Below, in pieces: positions 51,432 to 60,669 of a DNA stretch of 64,000 bases. The notes under the pieces were generated by a model. The model saw only the letters and a program-made list of their open reading frames with translations. It was not told the origin of the DNA and ran no database searches. Each line of letters begins with the position of its first letter. Within the stretch, counting starts at the first letter, position 1. Source of the stretch: Actinobacteria bacterium HGW-Actinobacteria-7 (GTDB lineage: Bacteria; Actinomycetota; Coriobacteriia; Anaerosomatales; PHET01); the NCBI GenBank assembly GCA_002841275.1, contig PHET01000003.1, forward strand, positions 99,025 to 163,024. The letters run 5' to 3'. A program made the position numbers and the translations under genes.

Positions 51432-52766
51432 CTATGTCGTCTGCCCCGTGAAGTTGAACGCGGACAGCATGATTCCGGGTACGAGCGTCGCACCCTCCTC
51501 GGTGCCCACGAACTTCCGCTCGGTCGTGAGCGCCTCGAGTCCATCGAGCGCCTCGACGGCACCCTGGGTGAAGCGCAGGTTCTTGAGCGGGCGCGTGAGC
51601 TTGCCGTCCTCGATGAGAAACGTCCCGTCGCGGGTCATGCCGGTAAGCGTCACCGGTACCGGGTCCTCGACGTTGACGTAGTGGAAGCGCGTCACGTACA
51701 CGCCGTACTTCACCATGCCGATCAGTTCCTCGAGTGTGGCGTCGCCGCCGAGCATCTCGAGGTTCAGCGGCAGCGGTCCGTACGAGTTGGGCGCCGGCAG
51801 TGCGTGGCCGCTGTTGATGAAGCCGGACTTCTCGGCCCAGTATGAGTCGGTCACGGGGCGCAGAGCGACGCCCTCTTCGATGATGGGAATGCGCTGTTTG
51901 GGCGCTCCCTCGTAGTCGAAGGTGAGCCCCATTGCGTGGGGGGAGGTTGCATCGTCGATGATGTTGACGTACTCGGTCATGACCTGTGATTCAAGCGCGT
52001 TGCTCATGAACGAGCGGCCCTCTTCGTAAGCTTTTGCCGAGAACCCCATGAAGCCGAGGAAATCCATGATGTCGGCCACGGCTTCCGGTCCTAGTACCAC
52101 CGGGTAGGTCCCGGGTTCAAGGTCGGTAGGGTTCGCCGAGCGAATTGCGATGTCGGCGGCCTCTTCGCCCATGGCGGCGGGGTCGAAACCCTCGGTTCCC
52201 TGGCCCAGGAAGCTGGCCCATCCGCTGCCGGTCTCACCCATCGAGAGCACGGTCGCCTGAACGCCGGTGACCTCCATGCCGACGTCTATCCCGTGGCTGT
52301 TGGCGACAGCGACCACATGCGTGCCCACACGCACCTTGCCAGCGGCGGTGAGTCCTCGGGAGCGTGACGGCTCGATGATCGCGGCGACCGCTCGTGCGCG
52401 TGCCTCAGCATCGAACTCCCGGGCCGATTCGCTTGCCCGTACGGCCTCCTTGGCAGGCTCGGGGGCCGGGAGCCCCGGGAAAGACGGGTCCTCCGGTGCT
52501 ATGCGCGCAGCCGCCACGGCGGCCTCGCAGCACGCTGCCAGCGACTCGTCGTCCAGCCGGTTGGTCGAGGCGACGCCAATGCGCGTGCCCAGAACCGCGC
52601 GCACGTTGATGAGCGCGTTGTCCTCGGCCACGTTCTGGTTGATTCGGTTGTTCGCGAAGCGGGTCAGCGCGCTCGACTCGGCGGCCACCAGCACTTCTGC
52701 CTCATCGGCGAGGGTCAACGCGACGACCTTGCGTGCAAGTTCGCGTGCTTCAAGTGGTGTCATCAT
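51432..52766 (-). CDS. tldE: TldE/PmbA metalloprotease-complex subunit
   Basis: A 444-residue member of the PmbA/TldE family (LVAAESSALTRFANNRINQN, VVLGPEAVADIMDFLG, GMTRDGTFLIEDGKLTRPLK), which lacks the zinc motif and pairs with TldD to degrade unfolded or modified peptides. Its ATG overlaps the tldD stop by one base (TGATG). Confidence 0.93.
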   Translation of the reverse strand: MMTPLEARELARKVVALTLADEAEVLVAAESSALTRFANNRINQNVAEDNALINVRAVLGTRIGVASTNRLDDESLAACCEAAVAAARIAPEDPSFPGLPAPEPAKEAVRASESAREFDAEARARAVAAIIEPSRSRGLTAAGKVRVGTHVVAVANSHGIDVGMEVTGVQATVLSMGETGSGWASFLGQGTEGFDPAAMGEEAADIAIRSANPTDLEPGTYPVVLGPEAVADIMDFLGFMGFSAKAYEEGRSFMSNALESQVMTEYVNIIDDATSPHAMGLTFDYEGAPKQRIPIIEEGVALRPVTDSYWAEKSGFINSGHALPAPNSYGPLPLNLEMLGGDATLEELIGMVKYGVYVTRFHYVNVEDPVPVTLTGMTRDGTFLIEDGKLTRPLKNLRFTQGAVEALDGLEALTTERKFVGTEEGATLVPGIMLSAFNFTGQTT

Positions 52767-54208
52767 CAGCGACCAACTCCAACCGAAACGCCGCGGAAGC
52801 GGGCGGGGGCGGCTCCGTGAGCGACGTGAGCGACCTGCATGGGCTCGCCCTTACCGCAGTTGTTCAGGCCCCACACCTGCCAGTGGTCCGCTGAGCAGAC
52901 CGCGTCGCAGCTGGCCCAGAACTGAGGGGTGATGCCGGTGTAGTTGGGCATCTTGACCATCCGGCCCAGCTCACCGCCCTTGATCTCCCAGCCGACCTCA
53001 CAGGCGAACTGGAAGTTGAGTCGCTTGTCGTCAATCGACCAGGAGTTGTTGGTCTCGATGTAGAGTCCCTCGCCGGTGTCTGCTACCAGGTCGTCGAATC
53101 CCCATGTCCCGGGCTCGAGTGAGACGGTGGTCATACGCACCAGCGGGATGCGGTTCCAGCCGTCGGCGCGCATGCAGCCGTTGCTGGTGCGCCCGATCTC
53201 GTGCGCGGTCTCGCGCGAGGTGAGCAGCCCCTTGAGGATCCCCCGATCCACGATCGGGTCGCGCTGCGCGGGGACTCCCTCGTCGTCCCAGCCGAAGCTG
53301 CCCAGCGAACCGGGAACCGTCGCGTCCGCTGTCACCGTCACGTGCTCGGAGCCGTAGACGAGTGTGCCAACGTCGGCCGCCTTCACCCAGCTCGTGCCGG
53401 CGAACGCGGCCTCCTCGCCCAAGACACGGTCGAGTTCGGTGGGGTGTCCCACCGATTCGTGTACCTGCAATCCCATCTGGCTGCCGTCGATGATCAGATC
53501 CACCGTGCCACTGTCGCACTCCGGCGCGGTGAGAAGCTCTGCAGCCTGTGCGGCCACGCGTGCGGCGTTGCCCACGAGGTCGAGGTCGCGCACGTACTCG
53601 AACCCGGCCTGCTTCCAGCCTCCGCCGTGCGAGTTGGGGTAGGAGCGTGTGACGACCTCGCCGTCCTTGATCGCGTAGGCGACGATGCCGGCCCCGGACT
53701 CGAACCAGCTCTGCTCGGTGAAGGCGCCCTCGGTCGAGCCGAACCACTTGCGCTCGCGGTAGAAGCCACAGTGCGCCTTGGTCACGGTCACGGCCGGTTC
53801 GGCGCGCATGGCCTCGTCTGCGGCGGTGAGCAGCGCCAGCTTGTCTTCGAGCCCCACCGAGAACGGATCGATCTCGCAGGGGCCGGACCATGTGCCGCGC
53901 GCGGGTTCGAGCGCGGAGAGTCTCACAGGGTCGCCTGCGGCCAGTGCCGAGGCCTTCGCGATGCCGACCGCCTGCCGTGCCACGCGGGCAGCCTCAGCGG
54001 TGGTCACTTCTCGGCTCGCAGCAAAACCCCAGGAGCCGTTGGACAGCACGCGCACGCCCAGACCGAAGCTGTCCGAGCGCTCGACGGCCTCGACCCGTCC
54101 CGAGGCGACCTGGATCTCTTCGCGCGATGAATCAACGATGCGCGCATCGGCGTAGTCCGCTCCCGCGAGGCGAGCAGCCTCCAATGCGGCTTCAATCACT
54201 TCTTTCAA
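52766..54208 (-). CDS. tldD: TldD zinc metalloprotease subunit
   Basis: About 480 residues. The zinc motif HExxxH is seen in LQVHESVGHPTE, followed by GTSWVKAADVGTLVYG, and the C-terminus has IKGGELGRMVKMPNYTG. TTG 54208 has GGGGGTAGG upstream; another TTG at 54238 lacks a ribosome site. With TldE it forms a proteolytic chamber known to mature microcins and clear peptides. Confidence 0.93.
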   Translation of the reverse strand: MKEVIEAALEAARLAGADYADARIVDSSREEIQVASGRVEAVERSDSFGLGVRVLSNGSWGFAASREVTTAEAARVARQAVGIAKASALAAGDPVRLSALEPARGTWSGPCEIDPFSVGLEDKLALLTAADEAMRAEPAVTVTKAHCGFYRERKWFGSTEGAFTEQSWFESGAGIVAYAIKDGEVVTRSYPNSHGGGWKQAGFEYVRDLDLVGNAARVAAQAAELLTAPECDSGTVDLIIDGSQMGLQVHESVGHPTELDRVLGEEAAFAGTSWVKAADVGTLVYGSEHVTVTADATVPGSLGSFGWDDEGVPAQRDPIVDRGILKGLLTSRETAHEIGRTSNGCMRADGWNRIPLVRMTTVSLEPGTWGFDDLVADTGEGLYIETNNSWSIDDKRLNFQFACEVGWEIKGGELGRMVKMPNYTGITPQFWASCDAVCSADHWQVWGLNNCGKGEPMQVAHVAHGAAPARFRGVSVGVGR

Positions 54209-54320
54209 GGACCTACCCCCAAAGTCGTCTCTTACCAAAGGCGCATACCGCTTCAGTATGAAGCGAGGGCCTTACCAGAATCTTACCGTTCTCTTAGGAC
54301 GTTCAATCTGACATGACAAC

Positions 54321-54340
54321 GCCCGCCGAGAAGGGCGGGC
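54321..54340 (-). terminator. Hairpin after the NlpC/P60 gene
   Basis: GCCCGCC (54321-54327) pairs with GGCGGGC (54334-54340), 30 bases past the end of the minus-strand peptidase gene and upstream of tldD. The T-run is weak. Confidence 0.5.
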
Positions 54341-54369
54341 GCGACGTGGTCAGGGAATGGAGCTCGAGT

Positions 54370-55545
54370 CTAGCGGCTGACGGCGCTCAGGGCGTCGCTC
54401 ACGCTCTTGTTGGCACCGGTGGGGGCTCCGACACGAGGCTGCCATGCGTAGCGGCGAGCGCCCGCGAAGTCACTGCGGTCTGCGAGCTTGCTGATCTTCA
54501 CGAAGTCGCCGGTGCGGGGAGCGTGGAGGAAGTACCCACCTCCGATGTACATGCCCACGTGATGGATGGGCGAGCCAAAGAACACGACGTCTGCCGGCTG
54601 CAGGTCCGCGACTGCGACCTTCTCGCCAAGCTGGAACTGCGAGCCGGAGTAATGAGGCAGCTCGACTCCGTGCTGGTGGAAGACGTAGAGCATCAGGCCC
54701 GAGCAGTCGAATCCGCTGGGCTTGGCACCGCCCCACACGTAGGGGACGCCGTGGTAGGCCAGTGCGGTCTCAACCGGGCTGCCCGGCGCGACGACGATAC
54801 CGCGCATGTCGGCACCCGAGAGAATCTCTGACAGGAGCGCCGACTCGTCACTCTGGCGGCGAGCGGCTTCAGTATCGAGGAAGGATTGCAGGTCGCTCTT
54901 TGCTTCGTTGACGAGCGTCTCGCGCTCGTTGATTCGGACCATGATCTCGATCTGACGTGCCTTGAGTTCGAATTCGAGTGACTCGGCAGCGGCCTTGGAG
55001 TTACGCAGCTCGGCAGCCTGCTTCTCGAGCAGCTCGCGCTGGCCCTTGAGCGATGCGGTGATCTCCGCGTCGTGGACACCAATGGTGTTGAGGAACTTGA
55101 CGCGGCTCATGAGGTCGGAGACCGACTTCGCGTCGAGAAGAATCTCGATTGCCGAGAGTGAGCCCTGCCGGTACATCGAACCGGCCCTCTGGCCCAGCAG
55201 GTTCGACTGAACCGAGTAGGCGCTGCGAGCGTTGGCCAGGTCACCTTCGACTGCGGTCACTCGGGTTCGCATTTCGGTCAGACGGTCGACCGAGCCGTTG
55301 TACTGCTCGGAGGCGACTTCCAACTCGCGGTCGAGCGCGTCGAGCTGCGTCATGAAATCGTCGATGCGCTTCTGCTTGGCGGCGAGTTCGTCGCGGAACT
55401 TCTGAGTTGCGGCGTCAGTGCTGACGGTGATCTCTGAGCTGGCGGTATCGGGTGTGGCGAAGGCGGGAACAGCAGCGACGAGCGCCACCACAAAGGCGAG
55501 CAGAATGACTGCGATTGTTCGCTTCCCGTTGGAGCCGAAGCCCAT
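54370..55545 (-). CDS. Secreted NlpC/P60 peptidase with coiled-coil region
   Basis: A 391-residue protein from ATG 55545 (GAAGGG upstream). It has a signal peptide (residues 1-31), coiled coils (45-125 and 150-210, with YRQGSLSAIEILLDAKSVSD as the hinge) and a C-terminal NlpC/P60 domain (about 265-385) with catalytic Cys in FDCSGLML and His in IHHVGMYIGGG and HAPRTGD. It probably cleaves peptidoglycan stem peptides, as RipA-type hydrolases do. Confidence 0.93.
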   Translation of the reverse strand: MGFGSNGKRTIAVILLAFVVALVAAVPAFATPDTASSEITVSTDAATQKFRDELAAKQKRIDDFMTQLDALDRELEVASEQYNGSVDRLTEMRTRVTAVEGDLANARSAYSVQSNLLGQRAGSMYRQGSLSAIEILLDAKSVSDLMSRVKFLNTIGVHDAEITASLKGQRELLEKQAAELRNSKAAAESLEFELKARQIEIMVRINERETLVNEAKSDLQSFLDTEAARRQSDESALLSEILSGADMRGIVVAPGSPVETALAYHGVPYVWGGAKPSGFDCSGLMLYVFHQHGVELPHYSGSQFQLGEKVAVADLQPADVVFFGSPIHHVGMYIGGGYFLHAPRTGDFVKISKLADRSDFAGARRYAWQPRVGAPTGANKSVSDALSAVSR

Positions 55546-55796
55546 ATGTGATGCCCTTCTTGCCGGTTGGACTGAGCGACCTTCCCTGAGGATTACCCCA
55601 TCCCTACGAAAAGACCAGTCCAACATGAGATTCTACACCGAATCTTCGCTACTCGCGACTCTCACGGCGCTCTATCCAGTTACCGCCCCTTAGTATGCAA
55701 AGTCGATGCCGATGCCCCCAATTTCCGAGTTAAGGTACTCTGACTTCATGTCCTGGGAGCCCGAGGATGGTTCGCTAGGAATCGTTGGGGGGCCGG

Positions 55797-56870
55797 ATGT
55801 CGCGTGTACTGCTGGCTGCATCTCGAGACTGGATGGGGACGGCTCGTCTGCCGCTTACCTTCTCATCGGCAGGAATCGTCGTTGACGTGACTGCTCCCCC
55901 CGGTTGCGCTGTTCTTTCATCCTCTCGCGTTTCGCTCAAGTTCGCGGTGGACGGCGGAGCTCGTGCGGTGGCCGAGAAGGCGGTCGAGCTCGCCCCTGGG
56001 TACGACCGTGTGATCACCTGCGACGAGCCCCTGCTCCAGATGCTTCTCGAGATGGGTGTAGCTGAGGCCGAGGCACTGCTCCCGGCATCGTTTGAGAACG
56101 TCAAGATACTCACTGACAAGACGCTGTTCCCGGAGGCGGCGCACGCCGCGGGGATTCCTGTCCCGTGCTGGCGCGTGGCGCGCACGGAAGACGAGGTTCG
56201 CGCTGCAACTGACGAGCTGGGCGGTGCGGTCGTGGTCAAAGGAGCTCATGGCTATGGCGGTACGGCGGTCCGTTTCGCCACGTCGGCCGAGGGCGCCGCG
56301 AAGGCCGCGCGCACACTTGGTCTGCCCGTCGTGATCGAGCAGCGCATGACGGGGCAGCTCGCCTTCATGGCCTGCTTGTTCGTCGAAGGGCGACTGTCGG
56401 GGGCGATAGCAGGCCACAAACGGCGCACCATCTCCAAACGCGGGCCGTCGACCGTCGTCGATCCGTGGGTGGTCGACGGGGTTCTCGCCGACATCGCCCG
56501 CCGGGCCGGGGAGCGGTTCCGTATCGACGGGTTCGTGAGCTTCGATCTGTTCCGGGAGCCCGCCACTGGCGATGTCCGGGTCATCGAACTCAATCCGCGG
56601 CCCGTGCCTACACTGTATCTGGGCAAGAGGCTGGGTGTGGATATGGCCGCGCTGTATGCGGGCGCGATCGAAGGGCGTGCGTCCGGGGAAGCTCGATTCT
56701 CCCGGAGCAGTGCGATGGTGCCGCTGTTTCCACAGGAGCTGCAACGGCTCCGGCGTCGTCGGGGAGAACTCGGAGGCACGGCTCGTTGGCTCGTGAGGCC
56801 CGGTTCGCTGCGCGAAGTGCCGTGGGGCGACCCCGGACTGGTGCGCCACTACATGAAGCACGGCGTCTGA
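55797..56870 (+). CDS. ATP-grasp domain protein
   Basis: A 357-residue protein. Residues 110-290 form an ATP-grasp fold (GGAVVVKGAHGYGGTAVRFA for ATP binding, VIEQRMTGQLAFMACLFVEG, and metal ligands in FDLFREPATGDVRVIELNPRP). GGGGGG precedes ATG 55797. Such enzymes join an acid to an amine or thiol through an acyl-phosphate. The substrate is unknown. It precedes the rhomboid-like and mprF genes. Confidence 0.85.
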   Translation: MSRVLLAASRDWMGTARLPLTFSSAGIVVDVTAPPGCAVLSSSRVSLKFAVDGGARAVAEKAVELAPGYDRVITCDEPLLQMLLEMGVAEAEALLPASFENVKILTDKTLFPEAAHAAGIPVPCWRVARTEDEVRAATDELGGAVVVKGAHGYGGTAVRFATSAEGAAKAARTLGLPVVIEQRMTGQLAFMACLFVEGRLSGAIAGHKRRTISKRGPSTVVDPWVVDGVLADIARRAGERFRIDGFVSFDLFREPATGDVRVIELNPRPVPTLYLGKRLGVDMAALYAGAIEGRASGEARFSRSSAMVPLFPQELQRLRRRRGELGGTARWLVRPGSLREVPWGDPGLVRHYMKHGV

Positions 56871-56982
56871 ATCGGTCGCTCGCAGTCTCCAGCAGGTTTC
56901 CACTGGCACCTCGCGCTATCACAGCGATTGGCGGGGATATTGAACTGACACGAGGCGTGTGGTTCTGGGAGAGAAGAGCGCC

Positions 56983-57726
56983 ATGACGGAGTCCGAACAA
57001 AGTCGGCCCCAAGGCTCCACAGGAGGGGTCTTCGAGCGACTCGAATCCGTCGCGCTGCGCGTGCCGTTCACCCTTTCGACGCTGGCACTGCTCGCGCTCG
57101 CCGGATGGCTGACCAACACAGCGGCAGGAGAACAGCTGGGTGAGCGCGCCATAGCTCGCTTGGGGTTCTCGCCGGCCGACACCGGCTCGTTTGATGTCCT
57201 GAGCGCAATGGCGTCGGCGCTTGTGACCAACGGTCCATTGGCGTTCTGGCTGGCTCTCGCAGCCGTCGCGATACTCGTAGGGTTCACCGAATGGCGCTTC
57301 GGCAGTGTGCGCGTGGCTATAGCATTCTGGGGTTCGCACCTCGCGACCTTGGCGCTGTCGTGGGTTCTGCTAGCACCGCTGCATCTGCTCGGTGACACCA
57401 CGGGCAGCATGCTGTTCTTGGCACGAGATGTCGGCCCATCGGCTGGCTACATGGGGTGTGTCGGCTATCTCGTCTCAGCGCTTCCGGGGAAGGTTCGATT
57501 GGTCGCACTGGCTTCGGGCGTGGGAGCGCTGGTGACGCTGCTCGTGGTCAGCCTGGGAGGTGTGGCCTCGGATCCTACCGGGGTCTCGGCAGCACTGTCG
57601 CACCTACTGGCGCTGCCCGTGGGTTTCATCTTGGGGCTCGTCACGCATCGGCGGGGCGGCCTTGGCTCTGAGGGCGGCCGAACGCCCGGCCGAGGTACCC
57701 CCTCAGAGGACTCTCGCCCGAATTGA
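56983..57726 (+). CDS. Rhomboid-like membrane protein
   Basis: A 247-residue protein with about six membrane helices. VGPSAGYMGCVGYLV fits the rhomboid serine motif GxSxG, and a later SHLLALPVGFILGL holds a histidine in a membrane helix, as rhomboids do. Other rhomboid marks are weak. GGGAGAG lies 11 bases before ATG 56983. Its last 86 bases overlap the convergent mprF. Protease activity is uncertain. Confidence 0.65.
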   Translation: MTESEQSRPQGSTGGVFERLESVALRVPFTLSTLALLALAGWLTNTAAGEQLGERAIARLGFSPADTGSFDVLSAMASALVTNGPLAFWLALAAVAILVGFTEWRFGSVRVAIAFWGSHLATLALSWVLLAPLHLLGDTTGSMLFLARDVGPSAGYMGCVGYLVSALPGKVRLVALASGVGALVTLLVVSLGGVASDPTGVSAALSHLLALPVGFILGLVTHRRGGLGSEGGRTPGRGTPSEDSRPN

Positions 57727-60334
57727 TGCGGACCACGGCAGTGAGCGCCGCGGGTAGGGTCAGAACGTCGGGGTAAACGAGGTATCGAGGCTCCCAGATC
57801 GGGTCGAACTTGTCCTTGTACTCATGAAGCCCGCGGAAGCCGTAGAGTGAGTTCCCGTGTTCGTAGACCAGGGCAAGCGCTTTCTCCGTGAGGCCTTGGT
57901 TCGGGCCTTCGCCCAGTCCTGCGAGGGGGCTTAGACCCATGTTGAACGTCTCGTAGCCGCTGTCGCGCGACCACTCGAAGAGTCTGACGAAGAGGAAGTC
58001 CATGATTCCGCTGGGCGCCTCTGGGCGGTGCCGCATCAGGTCGATGGTCGCCTCGTTGGCCTGGTACTCACTCACGATGTTGGCGAACGCGACGATGGCT
58101 CCGTGCTGCGACTGAACCACCATCACATCGCAGTCGCGAAGGTACTCGTCGTCGAACCAGCCAAGAGAGAAACGCTTCTCCCCGCCGCCGACCTTCGCGA
58201 GCCAGACATCGCTCACGTCGCGGAGCAGGTGGAGCGTGCGGGCCGACTGCGGGGCGGGCAGCACCTCGGCGACGTAGCCCTCCTCGGTAAGGCGGTTGAT
58301 CCGGTTTCGCATCGACTTGAAGGACTTGCCCAGCAGAGCGAACTGCGCGACCGGGACGATCGCCTCATTGCCGATGCAGACCGCCGAGAACCCCAGATCG
58401 CCGTAGCCGGGGCTGGCTGCCTCGTCGGTCTCGTAGAAGACCGGGCGCCAGCCGTTGGCCGCCGTGAACTCGGCGAACCCGCGAGCTGCGGCCGGTAGGT
58501 CCTGCGCGGGGCCGATTGGGTCGCCCAGTGTGACTGCGACTCCACCCGAGACGGTGTAGGCGATGACCGAGCCACCGCCACTGAACCAGTACGCCTTGTC
58601 GGGCAAGAGCGTCATGGCGGCAAGCGACGAGTCGCCGTGGGCCTCGACGATCTCCCTGGCCCGGTTGCGTTCACCGGTAGTCGCGGGGGTCCTGATGATG
58701 ACCGGTCTGAGCAGCATGAGCAGCGCGAAGCCGAAGGTAGCCGCGCCCACGATGTAGATGGAGTCCGCGAAGAACCGGCCGAACCCGGTGATGGGCTCGA
58801 GCCCCGGGTTGTAGAACTGGGTGAACATCACGATGGTCTGTCTCAGCGCGGCCGAGAATCCGAAGTTCACGCTGAAATGGCGGTCGAGCAAGTAGAAGCC
58901 CATCGTCCCGTAGGCGAGCGTCATGACGAAGGCACCGATCAGGACACGGACTCCCTGTCTGATCGACGGCGAGTCCGGCCGTGCGTAGAAGCTAGAACCC
59001 TCGGTGAGCAGCCAGACCAAGACCGCAAGAGCGATGACGGCCTCCTGGTAGTCGAGGCCCTTGGCCAGGTGGCTCACCGCCGAGAAGACCAGCAGCAGCA
59101 GCGTCAGCAGATACGCAGCGCGCTTGTGGTGCCAAAGGCCACGCGACAGAGCGAGCAGCGCGACGCCCGCGAGCACCGCCGACAGGTGTCCCACGGTGAT
59201 CTCAAGGGGCAGATACGGTTCGAGCCGTAGCAGGCGGTGTGGGAGGTGTGGCGTGATCGCCGACAGGATGTTGATCAGGCCGACCCCGAACACGAAGACG
59301 CCGGCGATACGTGCGGGAAGGTCGCCCGACGCTTGTTGGCGGTCGATGCGGAAGGTGCTGACGCGCGGCAGCAATGCGAATCCGGCCATGAACGGCAGCC
59401 AGAAGGTCAGTCCGCGAAAGGTAAGCGAGATGGCCGCCGCCGTGGCGACCGGCGCTCCGAAGGAAGCGAGCAGCACGGCCACGCTACCCTCGACCACGCC
59501 TACCCCCTGAGGCACGATCGAGGTGAGCCAAACGACGACGCCGACGGCATACCCCGCAATCAGCGGACCGACTTCGTGCCAACCGAACGCCCAGCCCACG
59601 GCCACGAAGCAGCCAAGGTCCAGGGTGTGCCCCGCCACAGCGATGAGCCATGCCGAGAAGAGCGCACCGCGCCGCTGTCCAGCGAGCCGAACCGCCGAGG
59701 AGAACTCGCTCGAGGCTCGGACGGCCCATGGTCCCGGTGTAGGGCGGCGGAGTGCGGACAACAGGCGGGCGACGACGCGCTCGGCCAACAAGAACAGCCG
59801 CTCGAACACCGCCGGCCGTGACCACGCGAGCACCAGACCCGCGCCGATCGCTGCGACGAGTGCGAGGAACACGGCAGCCGCGATGGCCTCCACGGCCGTG
59901 AGGCGGCCCACCACGGCGAGGTAGATGAAGCCGGCGGCCATGACAACCGCGAAGCCCGCGAAGTCGGCGAACTGGCCGACGACCACCGCAGCGGCCGAGG
60001 AGCCTGACGAGTGCCCTCGGCGGGTCGCATCATCGATCATCAGTGCCGGGCCAGCGGTCCCGGCAGAAGGCGTCACGGTGTTCACGAAGACTGACGCCAG
60101 CATCACGGGGGTGAGTTCAAGGAAGCGTCGGTGTATGCCTGCAGACGCGAATGCCTGACGGTAGGTCAGGATGTAGCCCACGTAGTAGCCCACTTGAAGG
60201 AGCGCAGCCACTCCGAGCCACACTGCGGATCCTCCGCGCGCGGTGGTGACGAATGCGGCGACGTCGGCCCCATGTGTGAGCGCGAGCCACGCTGCAGCGG
60301 CGATCACGAGTGCGAGTGCAAGCCGGCGTGCCAT
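57641..60334 (-). CDS. mprF: MprF-type phosphatidylglycerol lysyltransferase/flippase
   Basis: An 897-residue protein. Residues 1-320 are the flippase membrane domain (UPF0104-like: VNTVTPSAGTAGPALMIDDA), with further helices to about 545. The C-terminal 320 residues are the DUF2156 aminoacyltransferase (YWFSGGGSVIAYTVSGGVAV, MNRINRLT-like region, NEATIDLMRHR, SGIMDFLFVRLFEWSRDSGY). It transfers an amino acid from tRNA to phosphatidylglycerol, lowering surface charge and conferring resistance to cationic peptides. AAAGG lies before ATG. Confidence 0.92.
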   Translation of the reverse strand: MARRLALALVIAAAAWLALTHGADVAAFVTTARGGSAVWLGVAALLQVGYYVGYILTYRQAFASAGIHRRFLELTPVMLASVFVNTVTPSAGTAGPALMIDDATRRGHSSGSSAAAVVVGQFADFAGFAVVMAAGFIYLAVVGRLTAVEAIAAAVFLALVAAIGAGLVLAWSRPAVFERLFLLAERVVARLLSALRRPTPGPWAVRASSEFSSAVRLAGQRRGALFSAWLIAVAGHTLDLGCFVAVGWAFGWHEVGPLIAGYAVGVVVWLTSIVPQGVGVVEGSVAVLLASFGAPVATAAAISLTFRGLTFWLPFMAGFALLPRVSTFRIDRQQASGDLPARIAGVFVFGVGLINILSAITPHLPHRLLRLEPYLPLEITVGHLSAVLAGVALLALSRGLWHHKRAAYLLTLLLLVFSAVSHLAKGLDYQEAVIALAVLVWLLTEGSSFYARPDSPSIRQGVRVLIGAFVMTLAYGTMGFYLLDRHFSVNFGFSAALRQTIVMFTQFYNPGLEPITGFGRFFADSIYIVGAATFGFALLMLLRPVIIRTPATTGERNRAREIVEAHGDSSLAAMTLLPDKAYWFSGGGSVIAYTVSGGVAVTLGDPIGPAQDLPAAARGFAEFTAANGWRPVFYETDEAASPGYGDLGFSAVCIGNEAIVPVAQFALLGKSFKSMRNRINRLTEEGYVAEVLPAPQSARTLHLLRDVSDVWLAKVGGGEKRFSLGWFDDEYLRDCDVMVVQSQHGAIVAFANIVSEYQANEATIDLMRHRPEAPSGIMDFLFVRLFEWSRDSGYETFNMGLSPLAGLGEGPNQGLTEKALALVYEHGNSLYGFRGLHEYKDKFDPIWEPRYLVYPDVLTLPAALTAVVRINSGESPLRGYLGRAFGRPQSQGRPADA

Positions 60335-60669
60335 CAGGGCCTTTCAGTCGGATCGGGTCGATTGCGCGGGGTTTCGCATGAGCAGTCTATCCCCACGTGC
60401 TTGCTCCGACGCAACCGGGCGATCAGGATGAGCCGCTCTCGCGCGTTTTGATCACGAAGACGAAGAGTCTGGGCGTGGCCGCTTGAATCGCTCGATGACC
60501 ATGTTTGCCGCTTCAGTCGGACCATTCGCGGAAGATACCGCCCGCGTACCATATTGGCAGCGGCTGCCCACTGGGCAGTCCAAGAACTCGTAGGGCATAA
60601 TGTCGGGCAAGATATTCCGATGCGAATTGCCCTCAGTTCCACGGGGAAGTCACGAGAGGTATTCAGGAT
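60335..60669. other. Intergenic region between mprF and the giant surface gene
   Basis: No convincing gene. It contains GGCAGCGGCTGCC, a short inverted repeat near 60556, and a CATAAT hexamer (60596-60601) that may be a -10 box for the plus-strand gene, without a clear -35 partner. Confidence 0.4.
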
